From contig JBCDEF010000039.1 of the NCBI GenBank assembly GCA_039179915.1, positions 1-17,487 of the forward strand: a DNA stretch of 17,487 nt. The letters are read 5' to 3'. Position 1 is the first letter of the stretch, and each line of letters begins with the position of its first letter. Positions 6,000 to 13,374 of the stretch are shown here, piece by piece. The notes under the pieces were generated by a model that saw only the letters and a list, made by a program, of their open reading frames with translations, ran no database searches and had not been told where the DNA came from. The position numbers and the translations under genes were made by a program. The stretch comes from JANQQZ01 sp039179915. GTDB taxonomy: Bacteria; Planctomycetota; Phycisphaerae; Phycisphaerales; UBA1924.

Positions 6000-8105
6000 A
6001 TGAATACACGGGTATCCTATCGCAATCCAGCGAAGAGCTGCACCCATTTGGCGTGTCTATCGGTCCTTTCTCTAGTGGGCTTGGCCTGTTCGTCCGGAAA
6101 CGCGCCCGCGAAAACGGCCACGGCAGCACCACAAACGCCAATCGAGGGAAAGTCGGTCTCGCTCGAGTTTCGGGTTGTGCATGCGAGCCAAAGTCTTGTC
6201 GACATCGGTATACAGCCGTCCGGTGAATCCCGGTTCAAGCACTATGCGATCGAGCGTGCCCAATCTGACGGTGATTCATCGCCGTTGATCTCGTTTGCTC
6301 ACGAGCACAGTTTGAGGCTGCGGCTCCGTAACGGCGAGCGCATCCGGCTGCTCGCCGACGGCATGTCCGGCCCATGGATCGACCCGTTCGAAGCCGCGGG
6401 CGCTCCCGCGCCGGCAGCGGTCCAGACGCCGGCCTGGGCGCTCGGCACGGTCTGGTACAACATCTTCCCGGAGCGGTTCGACAACGCCGAGCCTTCCAAC
6501 GACCAGGGCTGGCCTCACGGCACACCGATCCCCTGGGAGCAGGACTGGTTCGAGGCGACCGCGGACGAATTCGAGGCCTCGGCGAACCGGGCGATCGCGT
6601 TGCCGCGCCGCTACGGGGACGACCACGATCGCCGAAGGCCGGTGCTGCGCGAGGGCATCTTCGAGCGGCGCTACGGCGGCGACCTCGAAGGGGCCATGCG
6701 GCGGCTGGACCACATCCGTACGCTCGGCGCCGAGTCGATCTGGTTCTGCCCGGTCTTCCGGTCGACAAGCCTTCACAAGTACGACGCCGCCGACCACCGG
6801 CACATCGATCCGTACCTCGCAGGCGTGGGCTCGCCGGCATCGCGCGGGGAGCCGGCACCGTTCAGCAGCGACCCGGCCGACTGGATCTGGACCGAGGCCG
6901 ACCGCGTCTTCGTTGATCAGTTCTTGCCGGCCGCCAAATCACAAGGGATGCGGGTGATCCTCGACGGCGTGTGGAACCACGTCGGCCTGCGGCACCCCGC
7001 CTTCGAGGACGCGATCGAACGCGGCCAGGCCAGCCCGTATTGGGACTGGTTCGAGATCACGCCGGACGAGCAGAGCCAGGTCGCCTCCTGGCGGGCGTGG
7101 GACCGGCGCAGCGGCGCACTCCCGGTCTTCCGCCAGTTCCCGAGCCCCAACCCGGGCGATGCACATTTGCACGGCCACATGCGGGGCCAACTGGCCGACG
7201 GGCCCAAGGACCACGTCTTTGCCGTCACCGACCGGTGGATGGACCCCGATGCCGATGGCGATCCGTCGGACGGCATCGACGGCTGGCGTCTTGACGTCGC
7301 CAACGAGGTGGGCATTCCGTTCTGGCGCGACTGGCGGGCACACGTCCGGTCGATCAATCCCGACGCGATCCTCTTCGGCGAGCTCTGGTTCGACGGGTCG
7401 GACTACTTCAACGGCGTCGCTTTCGACGCGCAGATGAACTACCCGCTCGCGTTCGCGCTGACCGGCTGGCTGGGCCGCGAGCCGTCGATGACCTCGGAGC
7501 GTTTTGTTGAGACTGTGCGGGACCGTGTCTTTGTGCATCACCCCGCGACGGTGCTGGCGCAGATGAACCTGGTCTCGTCGCACGACACGCCGCGGTTCGC
7601 TTCGATGATCGCCAACCCCGGCCGCGAGTACGACCGCGACGCGGGCATGGCCGCTGCCGGCTTCGACCGCAGCCGCCCGAGCGAGGCGGTCTACGACCTG
7701 GTCGAACTGGGCTACGCGATACTGACTGCGCTGCCGGGGAGCCCGATGGTCTACAACGGCGACGAGCTCGGGATGTGGGCGGCCGACGACCCGGAGAACC
7801 GGATGCCGATCCAATGGCCTCCCGACAATCGCGCGGCGGCTTTCGCCGAACGCGTCGGCTCATGGCTCCGGCTTCGGCAGGACCCGCGGTTCGGCGACGC
7901 GCTCAAGCACGGCGGGTGGTCGATCGAACAGGACGGCGAGATCATCATTGTTCGCCGCTGGCTCGACGATGTGGTCGTCGAACTCGGCGCGAACCGCTCG
8001 ATCGAACCGCAGCCGTGGACCGGCGGGACGCTCCCGCCGCGATCTGCACAGATGCGGTGGTCCGCAATGGGTGGCACACGCGGCTGGACGAACGCGAAGC
8101 CGTAG
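6000..8105 (+). CDS. Exported GH13 alpha-amylase-family enzyme (neopullulanase/cyclomaltodextrinase type), probable lipoprotein
   Basis: This is predicted to hydrolyse alpha-glucans or malto-oligosaccharides outside the cytoplasm. The N-terminus is a signal sequence ending SLVGLAC-SS; Cys30 could be lipidated, although GLAC is a loose lipobox. A short beta-rich domain (about 50-125) precedes the GH13 barrel, which opens with GTVWYNIFPERFDN (149-162). All four conserved GH13 regions are present: region I DGVWNH (322-327), region II GWRLD with nucleophile Asp432, region III FGELW with acid/base Glu461, and region IV SHDTPRF with His528 and Asp529. LHKYDAADHRHIDP (258-271) is the usual region after strand 3. 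Between the FPERF motif and YGGDLEGAM (225-233) lies a longer spacer than in compact neopullulanases. The start is supported by GAGAGG at 5986-5991, 8 bp before the ATG. It points away from the sugar importer operon and plausibly supplies its substrate. Confidence 0.93.
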   Translation: MNTRVSYRNPAKSCTHLACLSVLSLVGLACSSGNAPAKTATAAPQTPIEGKSVSLEFRVVHASQSLVDIGIQPSGESRFKHYAIERAQSDGDSSPLISFAHEHSLRLRLRNGERIRLLADGMSGPWIDPFEAAGAPAPAAVQTPAWALGTVWYNIFPERFDNAEPSNDQGWPHGTPIPWEQDWFEATADEFEASANRAIALPRRYGDDHDRRRPVLREGIFERRYGGDLEGAMRRLDHIRTLGAESIWFCPVFRSTSLHKYDAADHRHIDPYLAGVGSPASRGEPAPFSSDPADWIWTEADRVFVDQFLPAAKSQGMRVILDGVWNHVGLRHPAFEDAIERGQASPYWDWFEITPDEQSQVASWRAWDRRSGALPVFRQFPSPNPGDAHLHGHMRGQLADGPKDHVFAVTDRWMDPDADGDPSDGIDGWRLDVANEVGIPFWRDWRAHVRSINPDAILFGELWFDGSDYFNGVAFDAQMNYPLAFALTGWLGREPSMTSERFVETVRDRVFVHHPATVLAQMNLVSSHDTPRFASMIANPGREYDRDAGMAAAGFDRSRPSEAVYDLVELGYAILTALPGSPMVYNGDELGMWAADDPENRMPIQWPPDNRAAAFAERVGSWLRLRQDPRFGDALKHGGWSIEQDGEIIIVRRWLDDVVVELGANRSIEPQPWTGGTLPPRSAQMRWSAMGGTRGWTNAKP

Positions 8106-8160
8106 CGCATCGCGACATCGGGATCACCGTCCGTTATTGGAACGGGTTCGAGAGAATCGC

Positions 8161-8204
8161 TGTATACGGCTGCATACTCGGCGGTTTTTGCTTGGTGGTA
8201 TACA
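8161..8204. promoter_or_regulatory. Cluster of TG(T/C)ATAC boxes upstream of the dockerin-protein gene
   Basis: TGTATAC (8161-8167) and TGCATAC (8171-8177) are tandem copies exactly 10 bp apart, so on the same face of the helix. The reverse form GTATACA (8198-8204) lies between the -35 and -10 elements of the promoter called at 8192-8220. The segment is strikingly AT-richer than its surroundings in a 220-bp stretch (8106-8325) that holds no gene. A site inside the promoter spacer plus upstream copies is a common repressor layout. The binding protein is unknown. Confidence 0.4.
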
Positions 8205-8220
8205 CGGTTCGGTCTATATT
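8192..8220 (+). promoter_or_regulatory. Sigma70-type promoter for the dockerin-protein gene
   Basis: TTGGTG (8192-8197) and TATATT (8215-8220) are separated by exactly 17 bp. The -10 element differs from TATAAT by one base and stands out in GC-rich DNA. Transcription would begin near 8227 and leave a leader of about 100 nt. This is the most convincing promoter in the window. Confidence 0.6.
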
Positions 8221-8286
8221 TTGTGCGCAAACGCAATCCGCCGCGTCCCCTTTCTGAGTCTTTCGCGGCGGGTCCACGGAGTCATT

Positions 8287-8308
8287 GCCCGCGCCTGATG
8301 CTGCGGGC
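8287..8308 (+). promoter_or_regulatory. 5' leader hairpin just before the ribosome binding site
   Basis: Arms GCCCGC (8287-8292) and GCGGGC (8303-8308), extended by GC/GC across one bulged T, close on a 5-nt loop. The ribosome binding site GGGAG (8311-8315) begins 2 nt after it. It could stabilise the leader or affect ribosome access; there is no T-run to make it a terminator. It matches no riboswitch class I recognise. Confidence 0.35.
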
Positions 8309-8325
8309 CAGGGAGTAGATCCTCG

Positions 8326-10542
8326 ATGAAGAATGTGATGATGACGGCGGCCGCGCTGATGATGATCAGCGGTCACGCGACGGGGCAGGTGACGGTTGAC
8401 GGACAGATCGGCGCTGCGGAGTCGTCGCTGTACACCCGCAACTGGGTCCAGAACCAGCCGACCAGCTTCGGCGACAACCTGTCACAGACCGGCCAGCCGG
8501 AGGACAACTCCGACGCCATCAACGTGACGACCGGCATCGAGGTGCTGATCCCGCTGGCCAACTTCGGGCTCGGCGACGCCGTGCCGACCGGGCAGATCCG
8601 CGTGGCGGGCTGGGTGATCAGCAGCGGCAACGACTTCATGTCGAACCAGGTTATCGGCGGCCTCGGCGGCCCCGGCTCGAACCTGGGCGACCCGGCCAAC
8701 GTCAACTTCAAGGCCCCCGGCCCCACCAACCCAGGCGGCGTCGCGGGCGACCAGTTCGCGATCGTTCCCGCGAGCGTTGCATCGGGCGTCCCCACCGTCG
8801 ACGGCACCGCCGACGCGCTCTACGGCCCGCCGATCTTCGTCAGCAACACCGGCACCGGCTTCGGTGACGCGGTCAACGGCGACCCGGTTCTGACCAACGG
8901 CGGTCCGGGCGGCGGCTCGGAAATCAGCAACCTCTACGCCTCGCTGGTCGATACCGACTCCGACGGCACCGCAGACGCCCTCGCGCTCCTGCTCGGCGGC
9001 AACCTCGAAGAGAACTTCAACCGGCTGCACCTCTGGTTCGATGTCGACGCCGACGCCGCCACCCCGGCGGGTCAGAATGTCGTCCGCGACGACAACGTCG
9101 ACGTGAACTTCGACGCGATCAACCGCCAGGCCGGCCTCGAGTTCGACGACGGGTTCACGGGCGACTTCTTCTTCGTCTACACGTTCGGCCAGACTGGCAC
9201 GGACACCGACACCGGCGAGCCGATCTTCGGAAGCTTCGCCGACCTGGCCACCACGCCGACCGACGGCGGCGGCACGGGCGTCTTCCTGGGCGGCGGCACG
9301 CCGGCGCTGCTGGTCTCCGAGACCACCGGCCTCGGCGAGGGCATCCAGGCCTCGATCGACAACTCGAACACCGGCGGCGTCGGCCCAACCGGGTTCACCC
9401 CCGACCTGCCCGACCGCGACGTCTCGGTCGGCTCCGAGCTCAACGCGATCTACAGTTTCGTGGACACAACCGCCAACCGGCTCAACGTCCTGCTGGCGGG
9501 CAACCTCGAGTCCAGCGGCAACCGCATGGTGCTGTTCTTCGACGCCGATCCGACCGACGGCCAGAACACGATCCGCGAGGATAACGTTGACATCGCGTTC
9601 AACATCCTCGAGCGGTTCGCGCCCAACGACGGCACCAACCCAGACATCACCGCCGGCGATGTCCAAGGCCCGGGCCTGACCTTCGACGCGGGCTTCACGG
9701 CCGACTACTTCATGGCCTTCGACAACAGCGGCAACGCCCCGTCGATCAACACGTTCTTTGCCAACGCCGCGGTGCTCCGCCTCAACGGCCCCGCCGAACA
9801 GCAGGGCTTCGTGCTCGACTTCGGCGCGTTCGACGGCGGCCTCAAGAGCGCCGCCGGCAACGACCCGATCATGTTCGACGGCGACGTCGACATCTCCGAG
9901 AGCGGTGTGAACCTCGATCCGCAGACCGGCGCGGACAGCTTCACCAACTTCGCGCCGCGCAACGCCAACGAGGCGTACGTCGGCAACGGGTTCATGCTCG
10001 GTGCCGAGACCGGCGGGCTGCTGCTGGCCGCGCTGGACAACAGCAACGTCGGCGGCGTGACCGCGGCCGATGCGGCGAGCCCGGACGTCTCCGACGCGTG
10101 CAACGTGGAGACCGGCATCGAGATCTCGATCGATCTCGACGAGCTCGGCTGGGATGGCACGTCCGACATCCGCATCGTCGCGGTTGTGGCCGACGGCAGC
10201 GGGTCGTTCTGGTCGAACCAGATCTCGGGCGGCCTGCCGACGGCAGACGATCTCGAGGAGGTCCGGCTGATCAACCTCGACACAATCGCGGGAGACCAGT
10301 TCGTCTCCGTGGCCGACACCGGCGACTGCCCGGCCGACGGCCGGCTGTGCGGCGATGTCAACGGCGATACGCTCATCAACGGCTCGGACTTCTTCGCCTG
10401 GGTCAGCGCGTTCGGCGCCAACGACCTCATCCCCTGCGATGTGAACAACGACGGCGACTGCAACGGGTCGGACTTCTTCGCCTGGGTCAGCTTCTTCGGC
10501 AACCCGGCCAGCGATCCGGGCAACTGCCAGCCGCTCCCGTAA
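8326..10542 (+). CDS. Large secreted protein with duplicated beta modules and a C-terminal dockerin-like EF-hand pair
   Basis: 738 residues. A signal peptide occupies about residues 1-20 (MKNVMMTAAALMMISGHATG). Module A occurs twice: 68-147 (TTGIEVLIPL, then FMSNQVIGGL, then VAGDQFAIV) and 595-662 (ETGIEISIDL, then FWSNQISGGL, then IAGDQFVSV). Module B also occurs twice: 198-288 and 369-467, each with a GGNLE or AGNLE stretch, DDNVDV or EDNVDI, and FDDGFTGDFF or FDAGFTADYF. DNSNTGGV and DNSNVGGV precede further modules. The C-terminus has two EF-hand loops, DVNGDTLINGSDF (677-689) and DVNNDGDCNGSDF (705-717), each followed by FAWVS.FG, with flanking cysteines, resembling the GC-type dockerin-like anchors of Phycisphaerae. 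The protein is very acidic and Asn/Asp/Gly-rich, as expected for a Ca-binding extracellular protein. No catalytic motif is visible; a structural, adhesive or surface-anchored role is inference. Confidence 0.85.
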   Translation: MKNVMMTAAALMMISGHATGQVTVDGQIGAAESSLYTRNWVQNQPTSFGDNLSQTGQPEDNSDAINVTTGIEVLIPLANFGLGDAVPTGQIRVAGWVISSGNDFMSNQVIGGLGGPGSNLGDPANVNFKAPGPTNPGGVAGDQFAIVPASVASGVPTVDGTADALYGPPIFVSNTGTGFGDAVNGDPVLTNGGPGGGSEISNLYASLVDTDSDGTADALALLLGGNLEENFNRLHLWFDVDADAATPAGQNVVRDDNVDVNFDAINRQAGLEFDDGFTGDFFFVYTFGQTGTDTDTGEPIFGSFADLATTPTDGGGTGVFLGGGTPALLVSETTGLGEGIQASIDNSNTGGVGPTGFTPDLPDRDVSVGSELNAIYSFVDTTANRLNVLLAGNLESSGNRMVLFFDADPTDGQNTIREDNVDIAFNILERFAPNDGTNPDITAGDVQGPGLTFDAGFTADYFMAFDNSGNAPSINTFFANAAVLRLNGPAEQQGFVLDFGAFDGGLKSAAGNDPIMFDGDVDISESGVNLDPQTGADSFTNFAPRNANEAYVGNGFMLGAETGGLLLAALDNSNVGGVTAADAASPDVSDACNVETGIEISIDLDELGWDGTSDIRIVAVVADGSGSFWSNQISGGLPTADDLEEVRLINLDTIAGDQFVSVADTGDCPADGRLCGDVNGDTLINGSDFFAWVSAFGANDLIPCDVNNDGDCNGSDFFAWVSFFGNPASDPGNCQPLP
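10378..10500 (+). repeat. 39-bp direct DNA repeat encoding the two dockerin-like EF-hand segments
   Basis: Copies at 10378-10416 and 10462-10500 differ at 4 of 39 bases and share a stretch of 24 identical bases (10384-10407 and 10468-10491), including synonymous positions. Each codes for NGSDFFAWVS..FG. The upstream parts of the two loops differ more. Near-identity at third positions points to recent duplication or gene conversion between the halves rather than only protein-level selection. Confidence 0.75.
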
Positions 10543-10579
10543 ACCCCGGCCCATCGGGCCAAGCAACACGCAGCACCCG

Positions 10580-10615
10580 GCCGGCCCCGCACACCGCGGG
10601 GCCGGCTCATTTTTT
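10580..10615 (+). terminator. Intrinsic terminator after the dockerin-protein gene
   Basis: A perfect 11-bp stem, GCCGGCCCCGC (10580-10590) with GCGGGGCCGGC (10596-10606), closes on the 5-nt loop ACACC and is followed by TCA and six T (10610-10615). It begins 37 bp after the stop codon, with a small GGCCC/GGGCC hairpin (10548-10560) in between. There is no matching T-run on the minus strand, so the convergent operon ending at 10651 has no visible terminator of its own here. Confidence 0.92.
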
Positions 10616-10650
10616 AGAGCAGCCGGCTTTGTAGAAAGCTCATCGCTCGA

Positions 10651-11526
10651 TCAATCGAGGCGGGCGACAGCAAGCTCGACCTGCGCCACTGCCGCTTCGA
10701 TCCGTTCCAGCAGATCAACCCCGTCGAGCGGCGCATGGCCCGAAACAGGCCATCGGATCGCATCAGCCGACGCCGCCGGGTCGCGCTGCGAGGCGAACAC
10801 CAGATCGGCGTCCGGGGCGGGCGCCGGCAAAGCTCCCATCCGTGCGAGCAGATAGCGGAACTCCGGCCCGGCTGCGACTCTGAGCCCGGGCGAACGGCTC
10901 GCGATCGTATCGAGCCTTGCCCCGATCGCGTCAAGGCCGGCTCGCAGCTCGATCGCTCGCCGACCGATCTGCGCCGCCGAATCGGGGTAGGCCTGCGCGA
11001 GCAGCTCGGCGATAGCCTCGGCTTGCAGCGAGAGCAGCTCCGGATCGAGCCAGGTCTGGCTGACTGGAAGCCGGTGCGAATGGGTCCCGCCGACGCCATG
11101 GGAATGCGTGACAACCTCGGGACGCTGAAGAAACCGGTCGGCAAAACCGACGGTGGTCTCGTGCAGGCGTGACCGAGGCAGGCTGATGCCGGCGATCCAG
11201 GTTTCGAGGTGCGCTCCGTGCGTCAAGATAAGCTCGGCCCGCTGGAGGCTGCGCACCTGCTCGGCCGACAGCATCGCACCCGGATCGTCCGGGTCGGGAG
11301 CGACGATCCGGACCTCGGCCGTGCCTTCAAGAAGCCGCCGCGCGATCCAGCCCGGCGGCGCGGCGGTCGCGGCCACGTAGCCCAGGGGGCCTCGCTCATC
11401 AGCAGCCGGCGCTTGCGTGTCGGCCGACTCGCCGCAGGACGCCGCGAGCAAGAGGCTGATGCCGCACAGGACCACCGCCAGGCGAGTCGACGGCTGCGTG
11501 TGAGTGCTGCTGCGAGTTGGTCTCAT
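10651..11526 (-). CDS. ZnuA/TroA-like lipoprotein lacking the canonical metal-ligand histidines
   Basis: 291 residues. A basic n-region and hydrophobic core end in lipobox LAASC (Cys31). The body aligns by eye with cluster A-I (ZnuA/TroA) metal receptors: SAEQVRSLQRAELILTHGAH matches the first-lobe helix and strand, GAHLETWI the GxxLExW region, WLDPELLSLQAEAIAELL the WLDPxN helix, and RVAAGPEFRYLLARMGA the second-lobe HxAFxYF helix. The three ligand His of ZnuA fall at Pro/Asp near 82, Gln157 (SQTWLDP) and Gly220 (AGPEFRYL), so all are lost. The His-rich loop remains as HSHGVGGTHSH (141-151). The C-terminal lobe also looks shortened. It starts 3 bp after the FtsX-like permease stop, so it is co-translated with an ABC system that is not of the Znu permease type. 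It may bind metal only through the loop, or act as an accessory or partner protein. Confidence 0.75.
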   Translation of the reverse strand: MRPTRSSTHTQPSTRLAVVLCGISLLLAASCGESADTQAPAADERGPLGYVAATAAPPGWIARRLLEGTAEVRIVAPDPDDPGAMLSAEQVRSLQRAELILTHGAHLETWIAGISLPRSRLHETTVGFADRFLQRPEVVTHSHGVGGTHSHRLPVSQTWLDPELLSLQAEAIAELLAQAYPDSAAQIGRRAIELRAGLDAIGARLDTIASRSPGLRVAAGPEFRYLLARMGALPAPAPDADLVFASQRDPAASADAIRWPVSGHAPLDGVDLLERIEAAVAQVELAVARLD

Positions 11527-11529
11527 GCG

Positions 11530-12693
11530 TTAGATCCCGACAAATGCCTCGATGGCGAACAGCGAAAGCAGCACAGCCCCGGCCGCGGCCGCGATGCCAA
11601 GGACGCACACAATAATGGTCTGCCCAGCGATCAGTCCGGCCACGAACCAACGCGGCGCGCCGATATGGTCCAGCGTCTGGAACTCACCCGACCGCAGCTT
11701 GGCGGCGAGAAACGAGGAAAGCACGACCAGGCACGCGGTGCTCAGCCCGAGCACCGCCGCGATCGCATCAAACACCGGGCGGATCCGAAACACAGCTTCG
11801 AACAGCTCATCGACGAGCAACGCCGGCTCGACGGCGAGCCGCTCGGCGCGGCCGTTGATCGCGGCTTTGAGGATTGTCAGATCTTTCCGCGACTCCGGGA
11901 AGACGAGCACCGCGGTGATCGGCAGTCCCGCACGCTCGGCGTGCAGGTGGAACTCGGCGAGGTTCTCGTCGGTGACCTCGGTCACGGTCTCGAGCGTCGG
12001 CCGGAGCACGAGCCTGCGATCGGTTTCGAGCGTCCGGTCGCCCTCGCCCGCCTCATCGGCGGCGACGTGCGCGTGCGAGAAGCCCGCGATGATCCACGCG
12101 GTCTCGATGTCGATAAATACCGCGTCGTCGTCCGGCTGGCCGGTCGGCTCGAGGACGCCGACGACCCGCAGATCGATCGGGGTGGGCAGCGACAGATCGA
12201 AGATCTCGCGTCGATCGGTCGTGATCACGTCCCCCGGGGCGAGCCCGAGCACCCGGGCCCGGTCGGCGCCGACGACCGCATCGCCCAGCCGCAGGGGAAG
12301 CGTTCCCAGCCGCGTCGACAGGCCTCTTGCCTCGAAAAACTCGAACCCGACGGCGACGATGGACGCCCCGCCGGCCCGGCCGGCCAGCCTGATCGGCACG
12401 GCCAGGCCGCGGTTCTCGGCCGCGAGCCGATCGACGGCGGCCAGCGGGAGCGGGGTGGGCGGCTGCCCGCGATAGAACAGAGTCGCCATCGCCAGGTCGT
12501 ATCGGCTGCCGGGTGCGCCGACGACAAGCGGCACGGTCGATGCGCGATCGGCGAGCCGCTGCTCGTAACGCTCGGTGATCAGCCGCCCAGCGACCGGCAA
12601 CGCGATCGCCACCGCGATGCTCAGCCCGACCACGAGCGTCTGGACCGGCCGCCGCAGCGCGTACCGAACGACGAGCACAAGCAAACCGCTCAT
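11530..12693 (-). CDS. FtsX/MacB-type ABC permease, apparently short at the C-terminus
   Basis: 387 residues. TM1 (about 18-38) is followed by a large periplasmic MacB-PCD-like domain (40-305) with motifs such as PLRLGDAVVGADRARVLGLAPGDVI and a C-terminal FtsX core: TM2 (308-330), the coupling segment LRSGEFQTLDHIGAPRW, and TM3 (349-377). MacB, LolC and LolE have a fourth TM about 40-60 residues later; here the protein stops at AIEAFVGI. The periplasmic HAH (207-209) and HLH (249-251) pairs are noted without claim of function. The start ATG overlaps the ATPase stop in ATGA, giving translational coupling; a longer frame upstream is out-of-frame Arg-rich sequence and is rejected. Family members extract lipoproteins, export substrates by mechanotransmission, or signal, rather than import solute through a channel. 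Confidence 0.88.
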   Translation of the reverse strand: MSGLLVLVVRYALRRPVQTLVVGLSIAVAIALPVAGRLITERYEQRLADRASTVPLVVGAPGSRYDLAMATLFYRGQPPTPLPLAAVDRLAAENRGLAVPIRLAGRAGGASIVAVGFEFFEARGLSTRLGTLPLRLGDAVVGADRARVLGLAPGDVITTDRREIFDLSLPTPIDLRVVGVLEPTGQPDDDAVFIDIETAWIIAGFSHAHVAADEAGEGDRTLETDRRLVLRPTLETVTEVTDENLAEFHLHAERAGLPITAVLVFPESRKDLTILKAAINGRAERLAVEPALLVDELFEAVFRIRPVFDAIAAVLGLSTACLVVLSSFLAAKLRSGEFQTLDHIGAPRWFVAGLIAGQTIIVCVLGIAAAAGAVLLSLFAIEAFVGI

Positions 12694-13373
12694 CGGACCG
12701 CCCCGGCTTCGGCGGCGAGGTCGACCACGCGGTCGGCGGCATCGAGGAGGCCGTGGTCGTGCGTTGTCATGAGCACCGCCGCATCGTGCTCGGCCGCGGC
12801 GGTCCGCATCAGCTCGACGGCGTCGCGGCTGCGCTCCGGGTCCAGGTTGCCCGTCGGCTCGTCGCACAGGATCAGCGGCGGACGCAGTAGCAGCGCACGG
12901 GCCAGCGCGACACGCTGCCGCTCACCCTGCGACAGCCGTGGCGGCCGGCGTCGCAGCAGCGACTGGATGCCAAGCCGCTGCGCAACAGCCTTGGCCCTCG
13001 CAACCGGAACAGGTCGCACACCTGCGACGGTGGCGACCAGCATGATGTTCTCGAGCGCCGTCAGATGGTCGATCAGCGCGAGCGTCTGCGGCATCAGCCC
13101 GATCCGGGTGAGCCGGAAGCGGCGTCGAGCGGCGGCGTTGAGCCGGCCGGGGTCTGTGCCCGCGACACGCACGCTGCCCCCGGTCGCCACCAGCCGCCCC
13201 GCGATCAGGTCCAGTAGCGTCGACTTGCCGGAGCCGCTCGGCCCGATGCATGCGCCAAGCTCTCCCGCACAAAGCTCGAAGCGGTCGAGCCGGAGTTCGA
13301 AGCGGTCGTTGCCGCGGTGCCGGTAGCGGAGGGCGTCGGCCGCGAGCACGGGGATGGCACGGTCGTCGGCCAC
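12690..13373 (-). CDS. LolD/MacB-type ABC ATPase
   Basis: 227 residues, a single ABC domain of the class that pairs with FtsX-type permeases. Walker A is GPSGSGKST (44-52), the Q-loop Gln is about 96 (LMPQTLAL), the signature is LSQGERQR (147-154), Walker B is LILCDEPTGNLD (167-178) and the H-loop His is 205. DEPTGNLDP is characteristic of the LolD/MacB/FtsE group. I start at the GTG at 13373, one base after the TAG of the 425-aa gene, because GGAG in the last codons of that gene is correctly spaced; the longer frame to 13571 overlaps that gene and begins with poor sequence. With the ATGA overlap to the permease downstream, three genes are translationally linked. Confidence 0.93.
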   Translation of the reverse strand: MADDRAIPVLAADALRYRHRGNDRFELRLDRFELCAGELGACIGPSGSGKSTLLDLIAGRLVATGGSVRVAGTDPGRLNAAARRRFRLTRIGLMPQTLALIDHLTALENIMLVATVAGVRPVPVARAKAVAQRLGIQSLLRRRPPRLSQGERQRVALARALLLRPPLILCDEPTGNLDPERSRDAVELMRTAAAEHDAAVLMTTHDHGLLDAADRVVDLAAEAGAVR

Positions 13374-13374
13374 G

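Noticed and set aside
10500..10542. PEP-CTERM sorting signal at the end of the 738-aa protein
   Set aside because: There is no PEP motif, TM helix or basic tail; the protein ends right after the second EF-hand repeat in a short polar tail.
8482..10569. 695-aa open frame antisense to the dockerin-protein gene
   Set aside because: The composition is Val/Asp/Glu/Arg low-complexity with no family motif, while the plus strand has a signal peptide, duplicated modules, EF hands and a matching terminator.
10651..11526. Calling this gene znuA, a zinc importer receptor
   Set aside because: The ligand histidines are missing and no ZnuB-type permease or ZnuC-type partner is present.
11209..13326. 705-aa plus-strand frame antisense to the ABC operon
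   Set aside because: It is a shadow of three coupled minus-strand genes with intact Walker and FtsX motifs.
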